Made by a program: the position numbers and the translations under genes. DNA of 64,000 nucleotides from Gordonia sp. 'Campus' (GTDB lineage Bacteria > Actinomycetota > Actinomycetes > Mycobacteriales > Mycobacteriaceae), in contig NZ_JAKOIW010000020.1 of assembly GCF_022206305.1 (NCBI RefSeq), forward strand, positions 30,527 through 94,526, given 5' to 3'. Positions 17,195-29,784 of this stretch are shown one piece after another (within the stretch, counting starts at the first letter, position 1; each line of letters opens with the position of its first letter). Below the pieces are notes generated by a model. That model searched no databases. It saw only the letters and a list, made by a program, of their open reading frames with translations, and was not told the DNA's origin.

Positions 17195-18214
17195 TCACCG
17201 CCAGCCGAGCGCAGGTGCCACGTGGGTGAGGATCGACTCGAGAACGTGGGCGTTGTAGTCGACGCCGAGCTGGTTGGGCACGGTGAGCAGCAGGGTGTCG
17301 GCGGCGGCGATCGCCTCGTCCTCGCGGAGCTGCTCGATCAGCTTGTCCGGCTCGTCGGCATAGCTCCGCCCGAACCGGGCGACGCTGTTGTCGATGACAC
17401 CGACCTGGTCGGACTCGGACCCGCCGCGCCCGAAGTAGGCGCGGTCGCGGTCGTCGACGATCGCGAAGATGCTGCGACTCACGGACACTCGTGGCTCACG
17501 CGGATGTCCTGCGTCGGCCCATGCCTTGCGGAACCGCTGGATCTGCTCGGCCTGCAACTGGTGGAAGGGCACCCCGGTGTCCTCGGTCAGCAGCGTCGAA
17601 CTCATGAGGTTCATGCCCTGTTGCGCCGTCCATTCCGCGGTCGCACGCGTACCGGCACCCCACCAGATCCGGTCGCGGAGACCGGGTGACTGGGGCTCGA
17701 TGGGCAGCAGGCCCGGGGGATTGGGGAACATCGGGCGGGGGTTGGGTGTCGCGAAGCCGCCGCCCTCGATGACCCGCAGGAACACCTCGGTGTGCTGACG
17801 CGCCATGTCGGCGTCGGTCGAGCCCTCCGGCGGGACGTATCCGAAGTACTTGTAACCGTCGATGACCTGCTCGGGCGATCCCCGGCTGATGCCGAGCTGG
17901 AGCCTGCCCTCGGCGATCAGGTCGGCGGACCCCGCATCCTCGGCCATGTACAGCGGGTTCTCGTAGCGCATGTCGATGACGCCGGTACCGATCTCGATAC
18001 GACTCGTCTTCGCGCCGATCGCAGCCAACAGCGGGAACGGCGAGGCGAGCTGGCGCGCGAAGTGGTGCACCCGGAAGTAGGCGCCGTCGGCACCGAGCTC
18101 CTCGGCCGCGACCGCCAGGTCGATCGACTGCAGCAAGGTGTCCGCGCCGGTGCGGACCGCAGAACCGTGGGCGTCGGACCAGTGCCCGAACGACAGGAAA
18201 CCGATGTTCTTCAT
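17195..18214 (-). CDS. LLM-class flavin-dependent oxidoreductase
   Basis: This 339-residue luciferase-like monooxygenase has the TIM-barrel layout of the LLM class: the start MKNIGFLSFGHWSD, the barrel segment LGADGAYFRVHHFARQLASPF, and LGISRGSPEQVIDGY. It would use FMNH2 or F420 to oxidise a small substrate, which is unknown. The segment SRIEIGTGVIDMRYENP matches the conserved cofactor-binding strand. A TATCAT box nine bases before the ATG on the minus strand may be the -10 element. Its 3' end lies beyond the ABM-domain gene's promoter and no operon partner is obvious. Confidence 0.88.
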   Translation of the reverse strand: MKNIGFLSFGHWSDAHGSAVRTGADTLLQSIDLAVAAEELGADGAYFRVHHFARQLASPFPLLAAIGAKTSRIEIGTGVIDMRYENPLYMAEDAGSADLIAEGRLQLGISRGSPEQVIDGYKYFGYVPPEGSTDADMARQHTEVFLRVIEGGGFATPNPRPMFPNPPGLLPIEPQSPGLRDRIWWGAGTRATAEWTAQQGMNLMSSTLLTEDTGVPFHQLQAEQIQRFRKAWADAGHPREPRVSVSRSIFAIVDDRDRAYFGRGGSESDQVGVIDNSVARFGRSYADEPDKLIEQLREDEAIAAADTLLLTVPNQLGVDYNAHVLESILTHVAPALGWR

Positions 18215-18261
18215 GATCGGTAAATGATACTCCGGTCCGTTTTGTTCCGCGGTGCCGTTAT

Positions 18262-18298
18262 GTCCCGCTGATCAGATCGGGAATCTGGTCAGCGGGAC
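18262..18298 (-). terminator. Terminator of leuA
   Basis: A 16-bp stem with one mismatch (arms 18262-18277 and 18283-18298, loop of five) lies about 29 bases beyond the leuA stop. Confidence 0.7.
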
Positions 18299-18326
18299 GG
18301 AACAGCTCAGCGGGAGTGCGGGGAGC

Positions 18327-20183
<1,857 letters not shown>

Positions 20184-20209
20184 TCATTCTCCGTGTCTGG
20201 AAGGAAAGT

Positions 20210-20248
20210 GACCGGCGCGTGATTGGGCCCCGCGACGGAGGGCCGGTC
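20210..20248 (-). promoter_or_regulatory. leuA attenuator hairpin region
   Basis: Outer arms GACCGGC/GCCGGTC (20242-20248 and 20210-20216) and an inner GGCCC/GGGCC pairing form a nested hairpin just after the leader peptide stop. On the leuA strand it is followed by the pyrimidine stretch ACTTTCCTTCC. It is positioned as a terminator whose formation depends on ribosome progress over the Leu codons. The competing fold was not computed. Confidence 0.55.
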
Positions 20249-20251
20249 GGT

Positions 20252-20293
20252 TCAGACCCCGCCGCGGCAACCGAGGAGGAGTGCGCGCTGCAT
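20252..20293 (-). CDS. leuL: leuA leader peptide (MQRALLLGCRGGV)
   Basis: This is a 13-codon ORF upstream of leuA on the same strand: MQRALLLGCRGGV then TGA, with three consecutive CTC leucine codons at positions 5-7. The ATG lies seven bases after a TACAGT -10 box, so the leader is expected to be leaderless, with translation starting at the first transcribed base. It ends four bases before an attenuator-like hairpin. Ribosome stalling at the CTC codons under leucine starvation would favour read-through into leuA. Similar leu leaders have been described in actinobacteria; the assignment here is from direct reading. Confidence 0.7.
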   Translation of the reverse strand: MQRALLLGCRGGV

Positions 20294-20300
20294 GCGCTTG

Positions 20301-20330
20301 ACTGTACTCCCCGGTGCCGGGGTGACCAAA
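20301..20330 (-). promoter_or_regulatory. Promoter of the leuL-leuA transcript
   Basis: On the minus strand TTTGGT (20325-20330) and TACAGT (20301-20306) are separated by 18 bases. The inferred transcription start is at the A of the leader-peptide ATG. The spacer holds a CCCCGG/CCGGGG inverted repeat. Confidence 0.55.
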
Positions 20331-20427
20331 GCTGCAGGTCGACGGCAGATTCCCACCCCCCTCTTCGGGGGGTGCCACGAACGTCGGTCGCCTCCCAGAC
20401 TGTGAAATGCCTCTCAGTCGAACGTTG

Positions 20428-20442
20428 TGGTGATCTTCACCA
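20428..20442. promoter_or_regulatory. Candidate operator TGGTGA-N3-TCACCA
   Basis: A perfect 6+6 inverted repeat lies between the divergent leuA leader and the MHS transporter gene, about 90 bases before the latter. The binding protein is unknown; the spacing does not fit the Crp consensus. Confidence 0.35.
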
Positions 20443-20533
20443 TCCCCGACAACGACCGGGGTATCGGGACCAGTGCCCGAGCACGACGAGCCGCCCACCC
20501 CACGCGGCCGCATGCAGAAAGGGATCAACGCCA

Positions 20534-21940
20534 GTGACGACCATCCCCGCCGAGCCGCCGGTCATCGAACCGCCCGAGCACAAACGCACGAGTCTCCGCC
20601 GTGTGGCGGCTGCGAGCTCGATCGGCACCACGATCGAGTTCTACGACTTCTTCATCTACGGCACCGCGGCCGCCCTGGTGTTCCCCACCGTGTTCTTCCC
20701 CGCGGCCGACGACGTGACCGGCACGATCGCCTCGTTCGCTACCTTCGCCGTGGCCTTCTTCGCACGGCCGGTCGGCGCGATGCTCTTCGGACACTTCGGT
20801 GACCGGATCGGCCGAAAGCGCACCCTGGTGTGGACCCTGCTGATCATGGGCCTCGCGACGGTCGCCATCGGACTCCTCCCCGGTTATGAGACCGGGGTCT
20901 TCGGGTTCGCCGAGTCGGGTATCGGTATCGCCGCGCCGATCCTCCTCGTGTTCCTGCGGTTCCTGCAGGGCTTCGCCGTCGGAGGTGAATGGGCGGGCGC
21001 AACGCTTCTCACCGCCGAGTACGCGCCGCAGGGCAAGAGGGGTCTGTATGCGATGTTCCCGCAGCTCGGACCGGCCTTCGCCTTCTTCTTGTCGAGCCTG
21101 ACCTTCCTGATCGCGAGTCTGACGCTGGGCGAGACCAGTTCGGCCTTCCTCGACTACGGCTGGCGGGTTCCGTTCATCCTGTCCTTCGCTCTCGTCGCCG
21201 TCGGATTGTGGGTTCGCCTCGCCGTCGCGGAGACGCCGGTGTTCCGGGAAGCGCAGCAGCGCAAGGAGAACGGCGTCGGGGCGGCCGACGGCCCCGCGCT
21301 CCCGTTCCTCGATGCGTTCCGTCACCAGTGGCGCGAGATCCTCATCGCCGGTGGCGCGCTCGCGAGCCTGTTCTCGCTCTTCTACATGGGCACCGCATTC
21401 CTCACGAACTACGGCACCAAGTCGCTGGAGTTGTCCCGGACCTTCGTGCTGAGTGCGGGGATGTGTGCGGCCGTGGTGTTCGGTCTGTCGACCGCGGCGT
21501 CGGCAGTGTGGTCTGACCGGGTCGGTCGTCGTCGCGTCATCCTCACCTCGTGCGCCATCGCGATCCCGTGGTCGCTGGTGCTGTTCCCGATCCTCGAGAT
21601 CGGCGGCGGTCTCGCGTTCGTCGTCGGGCTCCTCGGGACGCTGCTCATCTTCGGCATCGCCTACGGGCCTGCGGGCGCCCTGTTGCCCGAACTGTTCGAG
21701 GCGCGATACCGGTACACCGGCGCGGGCATGGGCTACAACCTCGCCGGCATCCTCGGCGGCGCCATCCCGCCGTTGATCGCCGCTCCGCTGATCGCCGGTC
21801 CCGGCGCCATCTGGGTGGGTGTCCTGCTCGCCGGACTGTCCGCACTCAGCGTGGTGTGCACGATCATGATCGTCGAGACCAAGGACAAGACGATGCGTGC
21901 GGTCGAACACCGCGGCGAGGACGCCGAACTCGTCGGCTGA
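20534..21940 (+). CDS. MFS transporter, metabolite:H+ symporter (MHS) family
   Basis: This 468-residue, 12-helix MFS protein has the MHS family hallmarks: the first helix ASSIGTTIEFYDFFIYGTAAALVF, the loop GHFGDRIGRKRTLVWTLL, and GFAVGGEWAGATLLTAEYAP. Relatives include ShiA, ProP and citrate or ketoglutarate carriers; the substrate here is unknown. GTG 20534 has an AAAGGG ribosome-binding site about 11 bases upstream. The gene is divergent from leuA and followed by a large inverted repeat that can act as terminator. A C-terminal charged tail is present. Confidence 0.87.
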   Translation: MTTIPAEPPVIEPPEHKRTSLRRVAAASSIGTTIEFYDFFIYGTAAALVFPTVFFPAADDVTGTIASFATFAVAFFARPVGAMLFGHFGDRIGRKRTLVWTLLIMGLATVAIGLLPGYETGVFGFAESGIGIAAPILLVFLRFLQGFAVGGEWAGATLLTAEYAPQGKRGLYAMFPQLGPAFAFFLSSLTFLIASLTLGETSSAFLDYGWRVPFILSFALVAVGLWVRLAVAETPVFREAQQRKENGVGAADGPALPFLDAFRHQWREILIAGGALASLFSLFYMGTAFLTNYGTKSLELSRTFVLSAGMCAAVVFGLSTAASAVWSDRVGRRRVILTSCAIAIPWSLVLFPILEIGGGLAFVVGLLGTLLIFGIAYGPAGALLPELFEARYRYTGAGMGYNLAGILGGAIPPLIAAPLIAGPGAIWVGVLLAGLSALSVVCTIMIVETKDKTMRAVEHRGEDAELVG

Positions 21941-21982
21941 CGTGCCGGGCTCGAACCCTGGCGCCGCCCCCGCAGAATTCCA

Positions 21983-22059
21983 CCCCTGAAATCCGCCCTC
22001 CCGAGGAGGACCGACGACATATCGTCGTCGGAGCCTCCCGGGAGGGCGCATTTCAGGGG
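21983..22059. repeat. Large imperfect inverted repeat / bidirectional terminator
   Basis: Two 36-base arms (21983-22018 and 22024-22059) are near-complementary around a 5-base loop and start with CCCCTGAAAT / ATTTCAGGGG. It lies between the convergent MHS transporter and nitroreductase genes. It is far longer than the other terminators here and has a mobile extragenic-palindrome look. Confidence 0.65.
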
Positions 22060-22089
22060 CGGATTCAGGCGGGTCCGGGGCTGAGCGAG

Positions 22090-22668
22090 TCAGGTGGTAG
22101 GCAGCTCCGGGAAGGCCGGTGTTCCCCACTGCCCGGCGAAGGCGACCTCATCGAGGGGTAGGCGGGTTCGGGGCTTCTCGTCGCGCGCGCGGATGTCATC
22201 GGGTAGCGACGACGGCTCGGCCAGCGCACCGATGCCGAGCAGCACCAGCGGCCTCTGGCCGGCGGGGATGCCGAAGGCGTCGCGCGCGGCCTCGGCGTCG
22301 AACCCGGCCATCGGATGCGCGTTGAAACCCAGTGCCTGCGCCTGCAGGATCATCTGCCCGACGGCCAGCCCGCAGTCCACCGCGGCATAGGTGTCCGCCT
22401 TGGCGTCGTCGGGATCTTCGGTGGTGCACACCAGGATCAGAGCTGCCGACCGTGGCGCCCACCCCGCGTTACCCCGGGTCAGGATGCCGGTCAGGGCCGC
22501 GAAGGTCGGGTCATCGCGGCGTCCGACGACGAACCGCACCGGCTGCATGCGGCCCCACGTCGGAGCCCACCGGCCGGCGTCGACGATGGTCGCCACGTCG
22601 TCGACGGAGATGGATGCGGTCGGGTCGTAGCCGCGGGCGCTCCACCGGCCCGAGATCAGTTCGTGCAT
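22090..22668 (-). CDS. Nitroreductase-family protein
   Basis: This 192-residue FMN-dependent nitroreductase-like protein begins MHELISGRWSARGYDP, the standard Arg-Ser-x-Arg phosphate contact region. It continues with DAGRWAPTWGRMQPVRFVVG, DCGLAVGQMILQAQALGFNAHPM and ALAEPSSLPDD. It would reduce nitro groups, quinones or enones with NAD(P)H. ATG 22668 was chosen because the longer frame upstream is out-of-frame antisense of the MFS gene. It lies about 40 bases after the DHA2 exporter gene on the same strand and may be co-transcribed, hinting at a joint role against a toxic aromatic. Confidence 0.88.
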   Translation of the reverse strand: MHELISGRWSARGYDPTASISVDDVATIVDAGRWAPTWGRMQPVRFVVGRRDDPTFAALTGILTRGNAGWAPRSAALILVCTTEDPDDAKADTYAAVDCGLAVGQMILQAQALGFNAHPMAGFDAEAARDAFGIPAGQRPLVLLGIGALAEPSSLPDDIRARDEKPRTRLPLDEVAFAGQWGTPAFPELPTT

Positions 22669-22709
22669 CCGCCCGAGGGTAGCCGCGCCGCCGAACCCGG
22701 CGGTGGGGG

Positions 22710-24287
22710 TCAGTCGGCGCGAGCCGGGGCGACTGCCTCCGCATCGGGCACGCGCACCTCGGCGACCTGGGCGTCGGGATCGGTCGGGGCATCGCGCAGG
22801 ACGACGAGGAGGACCGCCGCGAGCGCGAGGAGGGCGATCCCGGTTGCGAGCGACGCCGCATGCATACCGTCGACGAACGCCTGCTTGGCTGCCGTGGCCA
22901 GGCCCTCCCCGGCCGGTCCCATGTCGGTCGAGCGGTGCAGGGTCTCGCCGAGGGTGTCGCCGAACGACCAGCCGTCGTTGCCGGCGCGGAACACCAGGGT
23001 CGCGAGGGAACCCAGCAGGGCGAGCCCCATCGCGGTGCCGAGTTCGAAGCTGGTCTCGGAGATCCCCGAGGCCGCACCCGACCGCTCCGGCGGGACCGAG
23101 CCGACGACCACCACCGACACCAGACTGAACTGGATGCCGTAACCGACACCGGCGACCGTGGTGCACAGGATGTACACCCACACCGGTGACGACGTGCCCA
23201 GCGCGAGCAATCCGAGGTTTCCGGCCGCCGCGAGGGCGATCGACGTCAGGAACGCGCGGCGGGTCCCCACGATCGAGGCCACCTTGGTGGCGCCGACGGA
23301 GAACACCGCGACGGCAACGGCCATGGGCAGGCCCGCGATCGCCGCTGCCAGCACGTCGTGCCCCATCACCGATTGCAGGTAGACGCCGGTGAGATAGGAC
23401 ATCCCGCCGAGGGCCATCATGCCGATGAGTGCCACGCCGACCGCCGCGCTGAACTGGGTGTTGGCGAACAGCTTGAGGTCGAGGAGCGGCGCCGCGATGC
23501 GTCGCTGGTGGAGCAGGAAGGCGACGAGCAGGGCCGCGCCGACGACGCCTGCGGCGATCACGCCGATGCTGGCGCCCTCGCTGGCGACCGTCTTCACCGC
23601 GTAGACCAGCGGGAGGATGCCGGCCATGGACAGGACGACGCCGATCACGTCGAACGGCTCGCTCGAGGCTGCCCGGTATTCCGGGATCAGGCGGGGGCCG
23701 AACACGAACAGCATCACGAGGACCGGCACGTTGATGAGGAAGACCACGCCCCACCAGAAGTGGTGCAGCAGCACGCCTCCGATGACGGGACCGACCGCGC
23801 TGCCGCCGGCGAACGCCGCGGTCCACACGCCGATGGCGCGGCCGCGGTCGCGGGCGTCGGGGAACATGTTGGCGATCAAAGACAGGCTGGACGGTAGAAG
23901 GGTCGCCCCGCCCACGCCCATCAGTGCGCGCGCCGCGATCAGCACGCCGGCAGACGGGGCGAACGCGGCGATCACCGAGGCGACGCCGAAGAGGCCCGCA
24001 CCGGCGAGGAGTATGCGTCGACGGCCGACGCGGTCGCCGACGTTGCCCATCGTGATCAGCAGACCCGCGATGAGGAAGCCGTAGATGTCGAGGATCCACA
24101 ACTGCTCGGAGGCCGACGGTGCGAGCGCATCGGTGATGGAGGGGATGGCCAGGTACAGCACCGAGACGTCCATCGAGACCAAGAACACCGGCAGGGTCAG
24201 GACAGCCAGGCCCAGCCACGTACGTCGGTCGGCGGAACCCGGTGTGCTCGGGTGTAGCCGATTCGACGGGTCGAGCTGGGCGGACAT
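22710..24287 (-). CDS. MFS drug exporter, DHA2 (14-helix) family
   Basis: This 525-residue transporter has about 14 membrane helices. Motif A is GNVGDRVGRRRILL, and motif C (the antiporter motif) is GGSAVGPVIGGVLL. The first helix contains FLVSMDVSVLYLAIPSI. Close types include EmrB/QacA/LfrA-like exporters of cationic drugs and dyes. ATG 24287 is preceded by an excellent ribosome-binding site (AAGGAGGAGATC). A divergent TetR gene and two GTAC-based inverted repeats in the shared promoter region indicate drug-inducible repression. The C-terminal tail is hydrophilic. Confidence 0.9.
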   Translation of the reverse strand: MSAQLDPSNRLHPSTPGSADRRTWLGLAVLTLPVFLVSMDVSVLYLAIPSITDALAPSASEQLWILDIYGFLIAGLLITMGNVGDRVGRRRILLAGAGLFGVASVIAAFAPSAGVLIAARALMGVGGATLLPSSLSLIANMFPDARDRGRAIGVWTAAFAGGSAVGPVIGGVLLHHFWWGVVFLINVPVLVMLFVFGPRLIPEYRAASSEPFDVIGVVLSMAGILPLVYAVKTVASEGASIGVIAAGVVGAALLVAFLLHQRRIAAPLLDLKLFANTQFSAAVGVALIGMMALGGMSYLTGVYLQSVMGHDVLAAAIAGLPMAVAVAVFSVGATKVASIVGTRRAFLTSIALAAAGNLGLLALGTSSPVWVYILCTTVAGVGYGIQFSLVSVVVVGSVPPERSGAASGISETSFELGTAMGLALLGSLATLVFRAGNDGWSFGDTLGETLHRSTDMGPAGEGLATAAKQAFVDGMHAASLATGIALLALAAVLLVVLRDAPTDPDAQVAEVRVPDAEAVAPARAD

Positions 24288-24352
24288 GATCTCCTCCTTC
24301 AACGGCAGGCGCGGGCCTGACGGACTTCTACGGCAGCCGCAGGCGCGGCAGG

Positions 24353-24400
24353 GCGTACGGTGTACGCGGGTCAGGGTACGGGTGTGAGTACGCTGTACGC
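24353..24400. promoter_or_regulatory. Twin TetR operators between the DHA2 exporter and tetR genes
   Basis: GCGTAC-GGT-GTACGC (24353-24367, perfect) and GTAC-GCT-GTAC (24388-24398) are two copies of the same GTAC-N3-GTAC pattern, 35 bases apart. They are placed to repress both divergent genes. Confidence 0.65.
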
Positions 24401-24404
24401 AATC

Positions 24405-24414
24405 GGAATATTCC
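24405..24414. promoter_or_regulatory. GGAATATTCC palindrome before tetR
   Basis: A perfect 10-bp AT-centred palindrome lies next to the twin operators, about 25 bases before the tetR start. It may overlap the tetR -10 region. Confidence 0.4.
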
Positions 24415-24439
24415 CGTTCTGAGCAGGAGGAACTCGACA

Positions 24440-25102
24440 GTGACGTCCGACACCTCGAAGCTGTCGCCGGCGACCATCGTCGACGCCGCGATCGCGGTCG
24501 CCGACGAGGACGGGCTCAGCTCGCTGTCGATGAGGCGGGTCGCGGACAGGCTCGGGGTCGGCGCAATGTCGCTGTATCGCCACGTGGCCGACAAAGACGC
24601 GTTGCTGCAGGCGATGTCCTCCGAGGTCGGTCGACGGTTCCCGTACCCCGTCGACACGGATCCGGGATGGCGCGATCGGGTCCAGGCGGCCGTCGACATC
24701 GAGTGGCAGCTGTACACGCGCCACCCGTGGGTCGTGCTGGCCTACTCATCGCTCCGCCACAGCTACGGCGAGGATTCGCTCACCAGTCTGGATTGGCTCG
24801 CGGCCGGGTTCCTCGACCTCGGCGTCGACATCGAACGTGCCACCGACATGGCGCTGTCGGTGTGGAGTTTCGTGCACGGCGTCGCCATCGTCGCGGTCAG
24901 CGACCAGTTGCTCCACGACGACGCGCTGCTGCCGTCCGCCGGACTCGCCGAGGTGATCTCCGGTGAGTCCGAGGTCGGGGTCCCGTCGCATCTCGCTCGC
25001 CTCGCCGGGCGCCGCGACGCCGCACGTCTGCTCGATCCGCGCGCCCGGCTCGACGTCGGCATCGACTACCTCTGTCGGGGGTTCGCGGCCTCGGCGGAGT
25101 GA
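24440..25102 (+). CDS. TetR-family repressor (TetR_C_1 type) of the DHA2 exporter
   Basis: This 220-residue regulator has a TetR HTH (IVDAAIAVADEDGLSSLSMRRVADRLGVGAMSLYRHV, read in two parts across residues 13-50). The C-terminal domain resembles that of classical tetracycline repressors (DIERATDMALSVWSFVHGVA). GTG 24440 has GCAGGAGG ten bases upstream. Divergent orientation and the twin operators make it the local repressor of the exporter. The ligand is probably an exporter substrate. It ends about 67 bases before the stop of the convergent membrane protein gene. Confidence 0.88.
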   Translation: MTSDTSKLSPATIVDAAIAVADEDGLSSLSMRRVADRLGVGAMSLYRHVADKDALLQAMSSEVGRRFPYPVDTDPGWRDRVQAAVDIEWQLYTRHPWVVLAYSSLRHSYGEDSLTSLDWLAAGFLDLGVDIERATDMALSVWSFVHGVAIVAVSDQLLHDDALLPSAGLAEVISGESEVGVPSHLARLAGRRDAARLLDPRARLDVGIDYLCRGFAASAE

Positions 25103-25168
25103 CCCCCCGGCCATCTCATGGCCCGAGTCCGTGCCGCGCGCGGTTCGGAGTTGTGGATCGGGAGGCGG

Positions 25169-26563
25169 TCACATGGCGTGCGGGAACACCGTGAGCATGT
25201 GGGCGCCGAACCAGGAGCTGCCGGCGACGATCGGCACGACGACGAGGCCGGCGACCGCGGGCCGCATCCGGGCCAGCGCCATCGCGAGCGGGATGAGCAG
25301 CACGAAGGCGGGGAGCAGCAGCCGCGGCCTGCTCATCATCAGCCCGCTCGAGAGCACGATCTGCGCGACGAGCAGCGAGCCGTACAGCAGGACCGGCCAC
25401 GGCAGCCGTGCCCAGGCCGCGACGCCGAGCATGGCGATCGTGCCGAGGACGATCCATGACGTCGCCACCGGCGCGATCTCGGCGGAGTGCACGAGCATCT
25501 CGTTGACGAAGCGGAGCGCGGCGACGCCCCAATCGAACTCGGTGTCCCACCCCTCGGTCTGGATGCGGAACCAGCCGGTCGGTGATCCGGTGTGCGCCCA
25601 GACCACCCCGAGGTAGGCGAGATAACCCAGCGGGCTGATGACGATCGCGATCGCCGCACGCATGCGGGCGCGGCGGGAGACCGCGTCGCCGGATCGCCAC
25701 AGGAACAGGATCGCCGCGAGGATCACGACCCCGATGACCACCGCGGCTGTCGGGCGACACAGTCCGCTGATCGCGGCCATCGTGCCGGCGAGAAGCCATC
25801 GTCGCTCGAGAACCCCCACCAGGGCCCACACCGCGAGCGCACAGAACAGCGCCTCGGTGTAGGCCATGTTCAAGACGATCGACATGGGCGTCGCGGCGAA
25901 CAGCACCACCAGGAACAGCCCGGTGCCGCGCTCGGGTGCCGGGCCGATGGGCGACCGGGCGGACAACCATCCGGTGCCGCGCTCGGACGACGAACCGAGG
26001 AGTGACCGGCGGGCCATCAAGCGGGCGCACACCATGCCCAGGCGGGCGGCGCCCACGGCGGCCACGCATCCCAGCACGAGGTTCACCGAGATCGCGGCGC
26101 CGAACGGGCTGACGCCGGGGAGCTTCGCGATCGCGCCGACGAGGTACGGGTAGCCGGGGAAGAAGGCGTAGGCGGTGTCGACGGTGTGGATGCCGCGCGC
26201 GTCGGTGAGCGCGTAGGGGACCCCGTCGTAGCCGTGGGTCGCGATGGCCAGCATCCACTGCCCGTCCCACACGGTCAGAGATGCGCCGAGCGTGGTGTCC
26301 CGCAGGTCGGCGAACCGGGCGAGCGTGAGAATCCCGATGGCACGGATGACCAGGAAGACGACCAGGGCGTCGATCCACCAGCGGTGGCGTCGGAAGAGGG
26401 TCGACGACGAGGTCAGCGGACCGAACAGAGCCGTCCTCGTCGACGACAGCCGCCCACCCGAGCCGGTGTGCGACCGCCGGGCCCCCGGGCGGGTTCCGGC
26501 AGGCGATGCGGCCTCGTCACCGGAATGGCGTCCCGTGTCGCCGACGTCGGTAGAGGAGGCCAC
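25169..26563 (-). CDS. Mannosyltransferase-like (PIG-V/GT-C-type) membrane protein
   Basis: This 464-residue polytopic protein has about 10-11 membrane helices after a hydrophilic 58-residue N-terminus. The first lumenal loop has DGQWMLAIATHGYDG and AFFPGYPYLVGAIA, which fit the GT-C fold of PIG-V-like, polyprenol-phosphomannose-dependent transferases common in mycolata. Its role may be envelope glycan or protein mannosylation. The acceptor is unknown. A duplicated SERGTG/PERGTG motif with repeated DNA occurs near residue 200 in a cytoplasmic loop. The GTG start lies seven bases after a TAGGAT -10 box. Confidence 0.75.
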   Translation of the reverse strand: MASSTDVGDTGRHSGDEAASPAGTRPGARRSHTGSGGRLSSTRTALFGPLTSSSTLFRRHRWWIDALVVFLVIRAIGILTLARFADLRDTTLGASLTVWDGQWMLAIATHGYDGVPYALTDARGIHTVDTAYAFFPGYPYLVGAIAKLPGVSPFGAAISVNLVLGCVAAVGAARLGMVCARLMARRSLLGSSSERGTGWLSARSPIGPAPERGTGLFLVVLFAATPMSIVLNMAYTEALFCALAVWALVGVLERRWLLAGTMAAISGLCRPTAAVVIGVVILAAILFLWRSGDAVSRRARMRAAIAIVISPLGYLAYLGVVWAHTGSPTGWFRIQTEGWDTEFDWGVAALRFVNEMLVHSAEIAPVATSWIVLGTIAMLGVAAWARLPWPVLLYGSLLVAQIVLSSGLMMSRPRLLLPAFVLLIPLAMALARMRPAVAGLVVVPIVAGSSWFGAHMLTVFPHAM

Positions 26564-26570
26564 GCGAGAG

Positions 26571-26576
26571 ATCCTA
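26571..26576 (-). promoter_or_regulatory. -10 box for leaderless PIG-V-like gene
   Basis: TAGGAT on the minus strand, seven bases before the GTG start of the PIG-V-like gene. Confidence 0.45.
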
Positions 26577-26727
26577 GAGCGGATGGCATCGCAGCACCCC
26601 GGATGGGTTCTCTACGGCGGGTGCAGGCGGAGACCAGGTCAGGGCATCCTCAGACTCCCCGGTAAGGTTGTCCCGGCAAGTTGACGTCTATGGTCCGGCC
26701 GACGCGGCCGGCGGGAGGTAACTCGAC

Positions 26728-29021
<2,294 letters not shown>

Positions 29022-29052
29022 GCGGTCTCACCCGGGCGGCCTTCGTGGCTCG

Positions 29053-29784
29053 CTACGCTCGCACCTCAGGCGGCAACGGGGTCTCCTCGGAGACAGCTGC
29101 CGCCGCCTCGGTGATGATCGCCCGCATCGACGCCTCCGCGACCTCCGGGTCGCGGAGGCGTATTGCTCTGGCCACGTCGTCGTGCAGTGCGATGGCGGCC
29201 GGGTTGGGGGTCGCCGGCATCATCCCGTGATGGGTGCGTCCGGCCAGGACCTCGTTGACCACGCCGGTGAGTGACCGGAACATCTCGTTGCCGCTCGCCT
29301 CGAGCAGTGTCCGGTGGAAGACCTTGTCGGCCAACAGGTATGACTCGAGGTCGCCGGTGCGGCCATGCACCGACATGTCCGACACAGCCGCGGCGAGGAT
29401 GCGGCACTGGTGTTCGTCAGCGCGTTCCGCGGCCAGCGCTGCCGCCACCGGTTCGAAACCACGCCGTAACTCCGACAGTGTCGCCAGGAACTCGGCGCGC
29501 TCACCGCCGTCGAGCCGCCACCGGATGAGCCGTGCGTCGAACACGCTCCAGCGCGTCCGCGGTTGGATGGTGATGCCGACGCGTCGTCTCGACGCGACGA
29601 GCCCCATCGATTCGAGGACCCGGATCACCTCTCGCGCCACCGTCCGGGAGACCCCGTGTGCCGCGCAGATCGCGTCGAGGGTCAGCACGCTGCCCGCGGG
29701 CTGCTCGCCCGAGACGATGCGTCGGCCGATCGCGGCAAGGATCTCGTCGTGCCTCTCTCCGGTCCCCGGTGTGCCCTGACTCAC
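29053..29784 (-). CDS. gntR: GntR/FadR-family regulator of gluconate genes
   Basis: This 243-residue regulator has a winged HTH (LDAICAAHGVSRTVAREVIRVLESMGLV, residues about 36-63) and a helical FCD effector domain (FHRTLLEASGNEMFRSLTGVVNEVL). It is divergent from gntK-gntP, so gluconate or a phosphorylated derivative is the likely inducer. GTG/ATG choice follows the frame MSQGTPGTGERHDEIL. The intergenic region holds a CAGCA/TGCTG inverted repeat and a TATGACTATTAC element that could be the operator. The 3' end comes within about 30 bases of the asd stop (convergent). Confidence 0.85.
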   Translation of the reverse strand: MSQGTPGTGERHDEILAAIGRRIVSGEQPAGSVLTLDAICAAHGVSRTVAREVIRVLESMGLVASRRRVGITIQPRTRWSVFDARLIRWRLDGGERAEFLATLSELRRGFEPVAAALAAERADEHQCRILAAAVSDMSVHGRTGDLESYLLADKVFHRTLLEASGNEMFRSLTGVVNEVLAGRTHHGMMPATPNPAAIALHDDVARAIRLRDPEVAEASMRAIITEAAAAVSEETPLPPEVRA

